Shown here: in pieces, positions 43,074 through 54,203 of the stretch
Layout: every line of letters starts with the position of its first letter
Position numbering within the stretch: position 1 is the stretch's first letter
DNA from: Phytophthora sp. 'mugwort'
Lineage: Eukaryota > Oomycota > Peronosporomycetes > Peronosporales > Peronosporaceae
Assembly: GCA_033558025.1 (NCBI GenBank)
Contig: JAUCEF010000013.1
Coordinates: forward strand, 4,829,001-4,893,000
Reading direction: 5' to 3'
Length of the DNA: 64,000 bases
Notes under the pieces: generated by a model
Database searches by the model: none
What the model saw: only the letters and a program-made list of their open reading frames with translations
Told to the model about the DNA's origin: nothing
Translations under genes and position numbers: made by a program

Positions 43074-43692
43074 CTATATGAGAGTAGTAGCAACAACGAC
43101 AATCAATAATTCCACGCTGACGGACGCGAAGAACGCGAAAGGAGGGAGCCCGCTGCTTTCCGAGCTGGAAGCCGAGTGCGAGCTGGCGGAGTCATCGGAC
43201 GTGATCGTGCTGCGAGCTGAATTATTGCTACCGGCATCTTCACCCGACTGCGAAAAGGAGACGTCGCTGTTCTCTTCTTCATCAGATCCAACAACGCTTT
43301 GCCCGTGGTACGAAGCGCTGGTGCTTTCGGTGTCGACTTCCTCGCTGTCGGTGGAGCTGCTCAATGGCTCATTAGCATTGGAAATGGTAGACGAATTTGA
43401 TTCGGTGGCAATACTTGGCTCAGCATCGTTGACTCGGCTGCTGCTATTTGACGAGCTGTCCGACCCCAATTGGGGTGCTGCAGGGACAGGAGGACGCTCT
43501 TCAAGGTTTGGTTAGTAGAAGTACTAGTAAGATACTTCAGAGGTGGCAAGAATTGAATTGTTCCCCACCTGTAAATCGGCTTTTAAAAGTGTCGGTCGTC
43601 AGATTATAGTTCAAGGACGTCATGCCTTCCAGGCAATCGGTCGACGCTAGGGCAACCACGAAAGCGACCAGTAGCTGGAACAATAGTTTCAT
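43074..43692 (-). CDS. Ser-rich GPI-anchored surface protein, 182 aa (right copy)
   Basis: Exons 43692-43569 and 43498-43074 mirror 32191-32809 with no amino-acid difference. Signal peptide, phase-1 intron after RFT and C-terminal hydrophobic tail are all retained. Confidence 0.72.
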
Positions 43693-43860
43693 ATCGATTT
43701 GCGTGAGATATCGACGTGACTGTGGTGGCCTCAATCGGAAAATTCCTAATGACCAGACTCTTGCACTAAGCTCTTCCATCCATCTACAAACGCATTGCAT
43801 CACGTTAGACACGCAGCAAACCGTGATGCACTTCAACTTGTTTTCTGGGTACAATCAAAT

Positions 43861-44757
43861 TTAGAAAACTACGATCGCAGTTAGAACCGAAAAGGTGGCT
43901 ACGATAGAAGGTACCAGGACAGTGCCCCTGCTGGTGCTCGCTTGAGTATCTTGACTGTCGCCTTTGCTGTCGATTTCATCGTCATTTTTCACTAAAGTTG
44001 AACCAACTTCGAGACTGCCATCGTTGCTCGTGCGAGCACTAAAGCTTCCAGAATTCGACGCTTCAAGACTGACTATATCGTTTGTAGTAAGTGAACCTGC
44101 TGTATCTTCTAAGGCTGGGGCGTTCTTAAAGCCGTGCGAGGTTTTGTTGCGAACTGCATCCCAGAAATTGCCCCCAGTATGATTTAGTGATGATGGTAGT
44201 TGGGTTGCTGGTGAATTGGTTGACGTCATCGCGGCGCTGGTTCCTTCAATACTTTGACTGGGGATCATAGTCGAGGTAGATGTGTGGAAAGTTGGCTGGG
44301 GTGTCGTTGCAGACGTCCCAGTTGTTCTCACTGGACTCGAGTCTGGAGGGTTTGTTGTCGTCGAGATGGCTGCAGGACTTGCCGCTGATGCGCTGGTAGA
44401 TCCAGTCGCCGCACTTGTAACTGAAAAAGTAGTACGATCACTTGTCGCCACACGAAAGGTTGGCACTGGGGTGGGGTCGCGACAGCAGGTATTCGATGGC
44501 GTTGTCGACGCTCCGTCGCTGGTGTTGGTCGCTAAACGAAATGTCGGCTGAGGTGTTATGGGGGCGTCTGAAGCAGGAGCGGAGTCGCCTGCGTTGTTCA
44601 GAGACCTTAGGGCTATGGCGCCGCCGTTGCCTGTTGATACGATTCCTGTTATCGCAGTCAAAGAGACATTGGCAGGAGAAGAAGAACCAGGTTGGGAACT
44701 TTGCCCTGTGATACACCCGATCACAAGAGCGAATACTAAAGTTGAAATGCACGTCAT
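43861..44757 (-). CDS. Ser/Thr-rich GPI-anchored surface protein, 298 aa (right copy)
   Basis: Mirror of 31126-32022 with identical translation, including the three PTF motifs and the GPI-like tail. The start was chosen at 44757 so that the signal peptide is N-terminal. Confidence 0.75.
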   Translation of the reverse strand: MTCISTLVFALVIGCITGQSSQPGSSSPANVSLTAITGIVSTGNGGAIALRSLNNAGDSAPASDAPITPQPTFRLATNTSDGASTTPSNTCCRDPTPVPTFRVATSDRTTFSVTSAATGSTSASAASPAAISTTTNPPDSSPVRTTGTSATTPQPTFHTSTSTMIPSQSIEGTSAAMTSTNSPATQLPSSLNHTGGNFWDAVRNKTSHGFKNAPALEDTAGSLTTNDIVSLEASNSGSFSARTSNDGSLEVGSTLVKNDDEIDSKGDSQDTQASTSRGTVLVPSIVATFSVLTAIVVF

Positions 44758-45539
44758 GGGACTGAATGGCCATGAAATGGAGTGAACGGAAAGCGGGGCG
44801 TGTATCTCTTCCAGAAAATTAGAGGGCATGTCAATGAACCCAGCTGGGCGCTTCGCGCTGGACTTGTGGCAAGTGTCTGTTTAGCTCGTCGCGGTACTTG
44901 CGATTCGCAAGTTGCGAATGACTCCCTCACCACGGTGATGGTGCTCAAACTAGGTGATAGATCCACAGCGCATTTCTTAAGTGCTCTACGGTGCCTTCAC
45001 ATCTTTTTTTTTTCCATATTATCCTCGATCGACGTTGTTGTGCTTCCCACCTAAATTTACCAAAATGGACCGATTGAGCGAATCGCCTTAATACAATCTT
45101 TCAGTCATTTGATCATGCCCAGTATGCGCTCGCAACGAGTTTATCGTACTTAACGGTGTGATATAGTGAACACAAGAGATTCGCAGGCCTTGCGCGATTT
45201 GTTGCGTGATTGATTCGATGAATTGCGCAAGGAAATTTTGAGTAGAACGAAAAATACGACTTCCGAGTAAATATCGTACTCGCAAGCAGGGGTTCCGAAT
45301 AAATAATACTATTGGAAATATAACAATATTTCCGTAAAATAATTTACTGTGACATAGCATAATTTATATACGATACGTACTTTCAGAAGTGAGTACTGTC
45401 TGGGACTCAAACTAATCTGTCTTCATCTGTACGACCAACCACGCTTCATATCCACTCATTTCCATGCTTTGACATTTGCTCACCTGCTAGTCTCGCCTGC
45501 TCAATTCTACTTTTACCAGCAAGACCACCAACTCGAAAA

Positions 45540-47150
45540 ACTGTGGCGCTCACCCCCAATTTACGGCTAAGCAAGTTACGCCATTTTTCTTCACCTCTCT
45601 GCTCAACGAGCAAGACGAGCTGACGGGCTTCTTTCGATGCTCCTGCTCCATGGTGCGGAAGCAAGACCCCGGCACCGGCCACACAACCTACTCAGCCACA
45701 TCCACCACAAGCACCCTGGCTACGAGGCTATAATGGTGGCTAGTGGAGCTGGTAGTGAGACTCTTGTGTCCTTTATGGACACGAAGTCGCAAACTATTTA
45801 CGGCTGAATAGACTGGACTGTCTTGTGCAACCTGCCCTTCTCGTTTCCGGAGAATACATCCGTTCGCAAGTAATGCTGCCTCCCTACCATATGCACCGAG
45901 ACGCTAATGAAGTACCTTGGTTTATTCACTCAAGAGGTCGAGTACATCAGAACCAAAGCGCTACCCGAGAACTTTGGCATCCTTTTTGATGGATGGACTT
46001 TCTATTCGGAGCATTACATCGCTGTGTGTGTGTGTCGCCGCATATGAACACGATGGACACGCGGAGACAGTGCTCTTGGCAATGGCGCCACTGATTAATG
46101 GAGAGGTGGACGACCACACGGCGGAGCCACACTTGACTCTTTTACGCTCGATTCTGGGAAGTTTCAAGCATACGACAGCTGATTTGCTGTTCATCACCGG
46201 TCAAAACTGCTCCACGAACGGGAGAGTTGCAACGATTTTGGGTCTTCCCCTCGTTAGCTGTGCCAGCCATCGTCTTCACTCGCTTTCAAGTTGTACCTAA
46301 CGAGCTACGAGATGGTGTTGGCCAAACTGAACACGTTAATGGGAAACATACGCTGTCTCAACGCCCCCGCAAAACTTCGGTAAACTATATTTATGGTTTT
46401 TTTATTTTGTTTTACTTTTAACTTAACGACATTTTATTTTTATCTGGTGAATTATAGGAAGAAAACCACTTTGAGACCGGTTCTTCGCAATGCCACCCTT
46501 GGTCAAGCACGATCGCCATGATCGACCGCTTCTTCAGGTTGAAGGACTTCGTATGCATCGACGACGACACGATTGCAGCGCTCATGCCGAGCAGGAGCCA
46601 GGAGAACAAGTTGCAGGCGTTGCTGGTGGAGCTTAAAGACTTTGAGCCTGCGTCTGTCAAGCTTCATAGCGCTAATGGGGTCACATTTCTCGATGGTCGC
46701 GACTTGTTTAACGCCATGCGTCCAAGCCTATCCACTTACCTGGGAAAGGATGCAGCCATCGTTCACGACCCAGAGTTCGAGTCGGTATGTGTTTCCGTGT
46801 TGCTTGGTGAAAGCGACAGTCTCGATGCCGCAAAGCGTTTGGTGCTGCGGTCGTTTGGGACTCGCAGTACCAAGCCACAGATAGCGTGTGTCGCAAAGAT
46901 GGGGTGCGCTGTCAAGGCACTGAAGAAGCGCCGATCAGAGCGAAAGGGCCGTGTGGAGTATCCACTATTGGCTTTATCCCGCCGACGACTAACGGCGTGG
47001 AGCGATTGTTTTTGCGCCGGCGAATACGTTCTCTCGCATCACCGCACCCGCATGCTGCCGCTTCACCTAGAAATAGTGCTTTTTTCTGAAGAAATCGACG
47101 CTTTGACAGCCACGACAGTCAGCAATGTAGTAAACCGCCGGACCCCGTAA
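45540..47150 (+). pseudogene. hAT transposase relic 1 (crosses the outer edge of the right arm)
   Basis: Plus-strand pieces in order: BED-type finger (ELTGFFRCSCSMVRKQ, then LLSHIHHKHPGYEAIM in the next frame), KYLGLFTQEVEYIR with FGILFDGWTFYSEHY (the DGW block of hAT nucleases), then SEHYIAVCV, a broken stretch, KNHFETGSSQCHPW-like residues and an open part (46518-46890: FFRLKDFVCIDDDTIAALMP), and a dimerisation-region motif IPPTTNGVERLFLRRR (about 46974-47020). Order and motifs fit hAT transposases of oomycetes. Frameshifts at several sites show it is inactive. The inverted-repeat boundary at 46610 cuts through it, leaving only the 5' part in the left arm. Confidence 0.75.
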
Positions 47151-47870
47151 GGACTCGTAGGTACATGTCCACAGCAATCACTTCGGTTCTTTGGTTTTAA
47201 GTAATGAGTAATTGATTATCTGATGTTGCTCGTTCCCGTACAGTTATTTTACTTTTAAATGTCTCCTCAGTTGCATTGGTATTTTAGGAATCCCTGCTCA
47301 CACGTTGCGAGTAATGAACACGTTTAAAATTGGTCTAGTAAATCACCCGCATAGTGGTGCTAGCAAGACGAGGTTGAAGCGCTGTCTTATAGGGTTGGCA
47401 TAGACGACGTGTCCACGACAAGGAGAGTAGAGAGAGCTGCGGCCCAAATGATCTTTCTGGCAGTCCATGAAGCTCGAAGTTAGGCCAGTGGACGCATCCG
47501 CTTGATTCAACGTTAGCCTGAGCGGACAGACCATTCCTGATATCGCTTTTCACGTAGTGCGGGTAGCATTCCCATTTTTACTCGAAAGTCAAGCAGAGTT
47601 GGGAACAAAAAGTAGTAAATTTAAAATAAAACTACATTTTTGACATAATACATTTCTCGGAGCCATCTATTTCTGAAAATATATGGTTGGTTCTCGATCG
47701 CCGCGATGCAGCGCACGTGTTATCTCGCTCTCTACCGGCAGAAGACCACATAGATCCGATGGACGGGATACTCGAGCCGGTAGAGCTTGTAAGAGCAGTT
47801 TATGGAAGGAAAAGAGGGATACTGCAGTGTAGAATATAAGGTGCCACCCCAAAGGGTAACAACACTAGTG
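47151..47870. other. Non-coding stretch between two hAT relics
   Basis: AT-rich, with no supported gene. It probably includes the eroded ends of the flanking hAT elements, but no inverted ends or 8-bp target duplication could be matched by eye. Confidence 0.3.
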
Positions 47871-47879
47871 GGCATGCAT

Positions 47880-48780
47880 ACCACGCCACGGCGTCAAAGG
47901 AACGCACCACAAAATGGTTTTATGCGACTACCGCGCATTCTACAAGATTCAAAAGATGACCATCGAGAAGTACGTCGACATCGAGGTGGACGCAGCTGCA
48001 TGGATGCACATCGCTGGCTAGATTGGATCGTTATAGATCGCCACGATCTCACCTTCTGTGAGAAGTCGCGGACACGTCTCTACACATCGATAGAGCCTGT
48101 ATGTGCCATGACGCTTAAGGACAATATTCACGCTGTGGAGAAGAAGGTACGTGAGAGAATTCAGGACAGCTTGCACGACGTCCCGTTCGGAATCCTTTTC
48201 GATGCTTAGACAGAGTTGGTAACGCACTACGGGTCGGCGCCGCCTACGACTGACAGCAGCAAGGCTTCCAAGTACATGCTCTCCTTCAGATCCCTCGCGG
48301 ACGAAACCAAAATGGATGTGCGGGCATTTGTCGAGCACTTCGACACTGTGCTCGAGCGCTATAACCTCAACGCCGAGAGGCTTTGTTTTGCCGTGCGCGA
48401 CTGCGCCACAGTCAGCGGCAAATATTCTAAGGCCTCCTGGGACCTATGGTTGGCTGCGCGATCCATCGACTACAGCTCGCAGTGGTCAGGGTCCTACAGC
48501 CACACGAGGACCGTCTCCAGAAGATTCACGATCTGATGGGTGTTCTTGACACCGTCAAAAACCGAGTACGCCTCGGTGACGTGGACTCCCCAATTCCCAC
48601 GCGCCGGTACACCACACGCTGGGGTAGCACGCTCGCTATGGTGCAGCTTTTCGACATAAAGCCGTTTGTAACGTACAAGACGTAAAGTGACGCGGCGGTG
48701 TTACCGACGACGAGAGAAGAGCTGGCGCTCGCCGAGGTTTTTGTGGACCTCAAAAAATATGAATCATCTAAAATTTAACG
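47880..48780 (+). pseudogene. hAT transposase relic 2
   Basis: Plus-strand pieces: WLDWIVIDRHDLTFCEKSRT, NIHAVEKKVRERI, DVPFGILFDA, then after a stop AFVEHFDTVLERYNLNAERL (with the DNA/N block eroded), CAIHRLQLAVVRVLQPHEDR, and TRRYTTRWGSTLAMVQLFD (the T-R-W-x-S-x-x-x-M block). The C-x-x-H-x-L-x-L block and the TRW block are classic hAT motifs. The sequence differs from relic 1 (RHDLTFCEK region present, finger missing), so it is a separate insertion. Frame changes occur near 48209, 48440 and 48680. Confidence 0.75.
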
Positions 48781-49081
48781 ATACTTCAACATGGCAAGCT
48801 TTGAAAATCGATAGCACCAATTATCGTAGCAGATGGATACTACTTGCCGTGGAAATATCAGTTTCCGGGATCGGCACAGCTGACTTCCGCGATGTTGTTT
48901 GCGCGATCCAATCGGTAGCGATGTACAACAGTGAGTATAACATTGATTCTAACACAATTCCAAAACACGAGCCTGAAGCTTGAAGTACCAACGGCTGCTG
49001 TTACCTCTATCATTATTAAAAAAAAAAAAACTCGCTAATGATATTTACCCCTATAACGATATGAACCGCACCATCCAGACA

Positions 49082-49516
49082 TCCCTTGTGATGGGGTCAC
49101 ACACAGCCTGGCCTAAGGAAGCGTAGCTTCCAACCGAGACAGTCGCTCTCCGTCTTTGTCTTCTTTTCGCACGAGGAAAGCCTGGCTTTCCTATTTTCCG
49201 TGGGACGGGATTCCCACAACCTGCGAACTTCTAGGTTAGAACAGGTTTGAACCTAGGCCTTTATTAACGTGCTCATAAGTTCCTACTTACTGTAAACTGC
49301 CTAATTAATGCATTCCTTCATTCACTCGGTTTCTTACTGGGTGGTTCTCTAAGGCGATCCGTACCTAATAGTGTCCCTCGCATAAGTGCGATCCGTACCT
49401 AGCGGTATGTATCTCTCCTAGGTACGATCCGTAACTAGTGTTAGGCCGTCCCATATTGTGTGACTACACCAAATGGTCATGGGGCATCCATCAGGGACAC
49501 ACCCCATTACATCCCT
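49082..49516. mobile_element. Solo LTR with perfect 5-bp target duplication
   Basis: A 425-bp block (49087-49511) starts TGTGATGGGGTCACACA and ends CACACCCCATTACA, with TG..CA ends and imperfect inverted termini. It is flanked on both sides by TCCCT (49082-49086 and 49512-49516). No internal retrotransposon sequence is present, so it arose by recombination between two LTRs. The terminal TGTRATGGGGT..ACCCCATTACA form is typical of oomycete Copia-type LTRs. Inside, CGATCCGTAMCTA recurs at 49355, 49389 and 49425. Confidence 0.85.
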
Positions 49517-50239
49517 TCTTAATGCAGGGGGATGCATAATCGATGGATCTGGACATAACGTTTTCTATATCAAATTTAGTGAGGATAGTATATATTACGC
49601 ATGTCATGTCGACTTTCCTCGGGCTCCTTCGAGGCTTCCTGTGAGCTAACGAGACCTGCTACTGGTCTATACTCAGTTGGTGCAGCGGGGCTGCGTAGCG
49701 TAGTACGTCAGAGAAAGACGTATGATTCCCTGGGTCTTAGCTGTGGTTATCCTAACCCCTAGCGTCTCCGCTGAGGCTTAGATCACTCTAGTTACACCAC
49801 TAGAGACTCAAAAAGTCAGTATTCCTAAAACTAGGGCAATACTCTCTTTAATGCTAAAACTGAATTGTTATTTGTTTGCTTATCTGCGGATAAGCCGCCT
49901 GTGGTGTAAATGTATGACTCTAACTATCTACCATAGTTTAACCTTGTCAAATGCATATCGAGTGGCCCTGTGGCCACGTACTGAAATCCAGTTAATCCAA
50001 GTGGAACCAAGTACCACTTACTTACCTAGGTGACACGTAGCACGGCTACACTCTTGCTACCTTTGTGTAACCCCATTACAGCCCCTATCCTATCCAAAAC
50101 GGCACTACGACCTCATGTGTCACTTTGGATACTCGCCGAGCGCGCTATCGCGGATATTTAGCTTCATGGGGTAAGCTGATTTCTAGTTTCGCGTTTTGTC
50201 TTCTCAATTGTTTTTTTATGTATTCTAATTTATTATTTG
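49517..50239. other. Non-coding stretch, perhaps part of another LTR
   Basis: No gene is supported. Near 50066-50080 the sequence tgtgtaaccccattaca again has the form of a Copia-type LTR end, but I could not find its start, so it is not called as an element. Confidence 0.3.
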
Positions 50240-50930
50240 TGTTGCGTAGTGCGCTGTGTACGATAGGTTCAAGGATATCATATACTTCCACAAACGGCTT
50301 TGTGCCGAGCGTATTAAGACGTACAGCGACGTAGTCTTTTATTGTGATTCACCAATGAACAACGTATATGGCTTCATCGATGGGAAAAAAATCCCAGTGT
50401 GTCGACCAAGCGCTCGCCCTGGCAAGAAGGAGAACTGCAAAGGCAAGTGTTATCTGGACATAAGCGCGTTCACTGTTTGAACTTCCAAGCCGCGGTCGCT
50501 CTCAACAGCTTAGCTATCCATTGCTGGGGGAATATGGAGGGCACACGTCATGATATCACCATGCTCAGAGAAGGCAAGTTATTTAATTATATGGTCGAAT
50601 ACGACGAGGTTTTTGGGTAATGTGTTCTACAGGCTTCCAGTTCGGTATTCAGCCGTTTTAGTGTCGGGTTTTAAAGGCGGAAGCGTGTCGGCGAAGTAGC
50701 GGCTGCTCAATAACCTGATGAGCTCGGTGCGCGAGGCAGTGGAGTGGAAATTTGGATCTCAAGACTCTCTTTGCGTTTGTCACTACCAAAAATCACCCAA
50801 TATCACCCGGTGGGTAAGTACGTGTTAGTAAGATGTTTCTTCTTAATTGCAACTGTTGCTACTATGGAGGAAACCAGATTAGCAAATACTTTAATATATC
50901 ACCTTCGCTACCATATGACTACTTAACATC
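50240..50930 (+). pseudogene. PIF/Harbinger transposase relic 2
   Basis: Plus-strand pieces: RFKDIIYFHKRLCAERI, NVYGFIDGKKIPVCRPSARP (the GxIDGxxxxxxRP block with the first catalytic Asp), then a frame change to SGHKRVHCLNFQAAVALNSL, CWGNMEGTRHDITMLRE (second Asp), and later SVREAVEWKFG and a hydrophobic end. This is the full order of a PIF/Harbinger nuclease, interrupted by at least two shifts. A Myb-like partner ORF sits convergently downstream. Confidence 0.75.
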
Positions 50931-51495
50931 ATAAATATACCACTTCCCTGTGTTCTGCTGTATTGTGATTAGTCCTGCTTCTTGATCCGATGGGTCAACT
51001 ATGCTCTTGGAAACAGCTTGAACAACAGCCAGCATATGGGCTCGGTCGGTATCGCGCAGTGCTGCCATGTGCTCTCGCGCCTCCTTCCTGTCTTGCAGCT
51101 TCTTCTCCTTCAGCTCCAAGATGAGTTTCTTTATCACAGTCTCCTTCCTAATCCTCTTTGGTGGCGCTGTCGACCCGCTCCTCGCCCAGTGTTTCCATCG
51201 CCAAACGGCGAGCACTAGCTGATCCCTCCTAGTCTCGATGGCGTTTCGCATTCTCCGCAGCCTTTCCGGTACTCACACCTTCAGCGTGATCGTCTAGGAG
51301 CTCGATGAGCTCGTCTAGTACCAAAGTTCGCTCGTCTTCTTCCTCCGAGATACCCAACGCAGATAGACTCTCTTCGTTTTCACGCCGTCTCACTTTGACG
51401 ACTATGTCAAAGCGATACTGCGCGTTCTTTCCGCTCAAGTTAATACGGGGAAAGGGGGGAGTCGTCCGTAACCAGTATCCGCGACGCGATCCCAC
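50922..51495 (-). pseudogene. Myb/SANT-like partner ORF of the Harbinger element (broken)
   Basis: Two overlapping minus-strand frames: 51495-51229 (RFDIVVKVRRRENEESLSAL, GISEEEDERTLVLDELIELL) and 51251-50919 (a basic patch PPKRIRKETVIKKLILEL, then acidic/basic coiled coil). PIF/Harbinger elements carry a second gene encoding a Myb/SANT-like DNA-binding protein. Position next to the transposase and this composition fit that role, but the Myb motif itself is only partly visible. Confidence 0.45.
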
Positions 51496-51942
51496 GCAGC
51501 ACTGATCTTTCCTCGCTGTGCCTGGAAAGGCCGGTCATTCAGATCTTGCTGGAGCAGCATCACATTTTGTTTTTCGTAGAAGTTGCGACGCTTTTCACCG
51601 GTCATGGTTCAGGTTCTCACTGGCTAGCCTAACAGAGAATGACAGCCAACCGTATGTGGGAAACACTTGCCACACATATCGATTATCTAAGGGACGTTTC
51701 CCACACAGCACCATGAAATGGGTCGTTTATGTATATTCGGATCCGATGTGTGGGAATGGCAACAGAAATTTTTCCTGAGGGCGAGTTCTAACCACCGCCA
51801 GGGTATGCCATGCCATGGCACTTCACTTCGGTGCGATGACACGATGGCATCGACTCGATAAGAATGAAAACGCACCATTCCGTGCCATTCGGCAATATTT
51901 ACGATAAAAAAGAGAAATTCACCAGAAAGGAAACACCTCAAG

Positions 51943-53322
51943 ATGAGCGGAAAGAAGAGCAAGCGCACCGCGCGTGCAACCCTTGGTGCCCGCAAGCGCA
52001 CTCGCGTCGCTCCCGTTAGCACTAGAGACGAACCCACACCTGCTCAAGCTTGTGATTTGCCTGTCGCCGCATTGGATAGCGCAGTGAACCCGCCTTTGCC
52101 CGTGCTGTGTGCTCCTGCGCAAACGGCAACGTCGGTTGAAGGTATCGACACTTGGGTCGAAGATCAACCCCCTCGAACCAGCGCAGAGCGTCTCGTCGCC
52201 ATCGACGCACTGATAGGACTGATTCCGATGACGAAGCAGTACCAGCTCTTCGTATTGGCGCACAAGATGCTGGTAACGCACACGAACTGGTATGGCTTGT
52301 GATAGTGATCCATCCGCATACGACACTGGTGCCGCTTCTAACGGTAGCACACGAGCCGTAACAAGGGTGACATTGTGACGAACTGGACTGTCCGGAATCC
52401 TGGGAAGGTCGTGCCGCCGACATGCAACGACTGCGAGTTGTGGACCATCGTGCAGCTAAGAAAGGAATGCGCGGAGAGAAATACCGTCTAGGCCGCAAGG
52501 TGACTAGATCTGAGCAGATTCGGCATCTCAAAGACTACGATGCAGCTCAAAGAGCTGTCCAGTCATCGGTAGATGAAGAAAATCGCTTGGAGCCACGGCT
52601 GCGAAAGACCAAATACTGCGTCATTCGGTTGCTGAACATTCTCAGCTCGGATCGTTTTGTTCAGCGACTTGCCTCGTCGGATGATGCAGCGACTCGTGAG
52701 CAAATTGATGCAGGTGAAGTGAACCAGAGGACGGCGCTGTGGACTGACGCTGGGGTGCAGTATCGTACCAACACATCCGACTTTAATAACCTCTTTGCTG
52801 GGGGCGCGAACGATCCCAATTTTGCGGGCATCGATCCATCCATTATCGTCGAGCATGAGACGGCTAAACTCTACGGCATGTGGAAAAAGGTGAACGGCAA
52901 CGACATAAAGGCATTCGCGAAATTCAACGTGTCGGGTCAAAACTCCATCGAGTTACGACTTCTGCTCTGGTGATCTGGACGTCGCATACCTTCATGTGTG
53001 CGTTAAGGTGAAATCAGAGCTGGAACCGTTTGTTGAAGGTGGCATGTGTGAAGAGGACGGAATCGACTGCTCAACTGTTGCTCCGCCGACAACCAAATCG
53101 TCGAAGTGGCAAGACCAAGTGCTCAAGACGATCAACCGAATGGCTGACATCGTCGTGAAAGCCCCCGCGGCTGTTGGCGCTCCATCCACAAGCAGCATGA
53201 GCAGCAGGCCCCACGACGAGGACGTTCTGATCGATCGCATTGCTAAATTACACCAGCTGATCCACCAAGTGAAGGAAGTCGGCGAAAAGCGGAGCTCAGT
53301 GGCAGTCCGGACCCTATGCTAG
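51943..53322 (+). pseudogene. Oomycete repeat-associated ORF (transposon-linked, broken)
   Basis: Plus-strand frames 51943-52302, 52422-52973 and 52996-53322 appear to be one gene split by shifts. The order is a basic N-terminus (MSGKKSKRTARATLGARKRT), a helical middle (KTKYCVIRLLNILSSDRFVQ, RTALWTDAGVQYRT), AKLYGMWKKVNGNDIKAFAKF-like residues (52840-52920) and GDLDVAYLHVCVKVKSELEP. From memory, proteins with R-L-L-N-x-L-x-S-D, a W-D/A-x-Y block and a (G)DLxVxYLxxxxxxxPxL end are abundant in oomycete genomes as repeat-linked ORFs. Their function is not known to me. Confidence 0.5.
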
Positions 53323-53647
53323 CTAAAAGCCTTGTCTTTTACCAGCAACGACTCCAACACTACGAAGCTCACCTTGCTGATCTGGATTAGCTCGTGTTGG
53401 CTACTCGGTTATGGTCGCTTCTTCGAGGCATCTACCATCAACAATTTTGCGCGCTCCCAGTGCACGTTTCAATGCTAGGAGTTGTTTTTGGTGAAGCCTG
53501 CGCTGCGTCGGCTACTACTCGTTTTTTTCTCTTTTCTTGCCCGCCGAGTCCTATTTCGATGGGGGCGAATAATAACGCTGCGCTCAATGGACTCAACGAC
53601 AGCATTGCGAATCCATTCCGAGCGGCTGTACGTATCCGAGTCGATTT
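53323..53647. other. Non-coding stretch
   Basis: Short frames only. No motif or repeat boundary is seen. Confidence 0.3.
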
Positions 53648-53878
53648 CTAGGTCTGACGAGTCGTAGAGGCAGCGATAACGCGATGCATCTTGCGGGCCG
53701 ACCGTAAAATCAGCTGAGAGTCTTCGGCTGAACTTACTGCTTCGATACCTTCAATCAAATCTTCATCATCTTCAACTCTGTAGTTCCTATTTTCACGAAG
53801 GCGTTGATTAATGCACCAATTGTTCAAAATGCACGCCACAAGTATCTTACGGGGCACTCGCTTGAAAGAAATCTCCAA
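53648..53878 (-). pseudogene. PIF/Harbinger transposase C-terminal fragment 3
   Basis: The minus strand reads KRVPRKILVACILNNWCINQ followed by RLRENRNYR, close to the (M/V)PxxxxACxxLHNxCI block near the end of PIF/Harbinger nucleases. Only this C-terminal piece is present. An N replaces the H of the LHN motif. Confidence 0.45.
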
Positions 53879-54203
53879 CGGCGCCCTGAAAACCCTCTAC
53901 TTGCAAACCAACAGACCGAAAGCCATTTCTATCCTAATGCGAAGCTGACTAAGATTAAAATTATAGTTGTTCTGCCGAAGCGATACGAGGCCTCGGGAAC
54001 GGGGTTAATAGCTGGTTCGCGACTGCGCGATTTGCTTTAGTAAAAAAAGCACAATACTAAGACGTAGGGCGTCGTTTTATCGTGAAAACCGCACTAATTG
54101 GGTTTGAACTCGAGGCAGGGTGCAGCCTTGAAGAGAAATGTCCAAACTTTTTTGAAACGGAATAAGCGCGTACCTAAAAATTAACTACGCCGGTAAAAAA
54201 TGG
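53879..54203. other. Spacer before the right gene block
   Basis: No gene is seen. This stretch ends the transposon-rich region and includes the 3' UTR of the S28 peptidase gene. Confidence 0.35.

Larger units (their letters stand above)
40941..46610 (-). repeat. Right arm of the 5,670-bp inverted duplication
   Basis: Exact mirror of 29273-34942 apart from at least four substitutions near the outer end (found at 46093, 46367, 46512 and 46551, plus or minus one). The hAT relic inside continues without a break past 46610, so this arm sits in the older context. Confidence 0.95.

Noticed and set aside
49517..50080. Second solo LTR ending gtgtaaccccattaca
   Set aside because: The end motif is good but I could not find a start or a flanking duplication.
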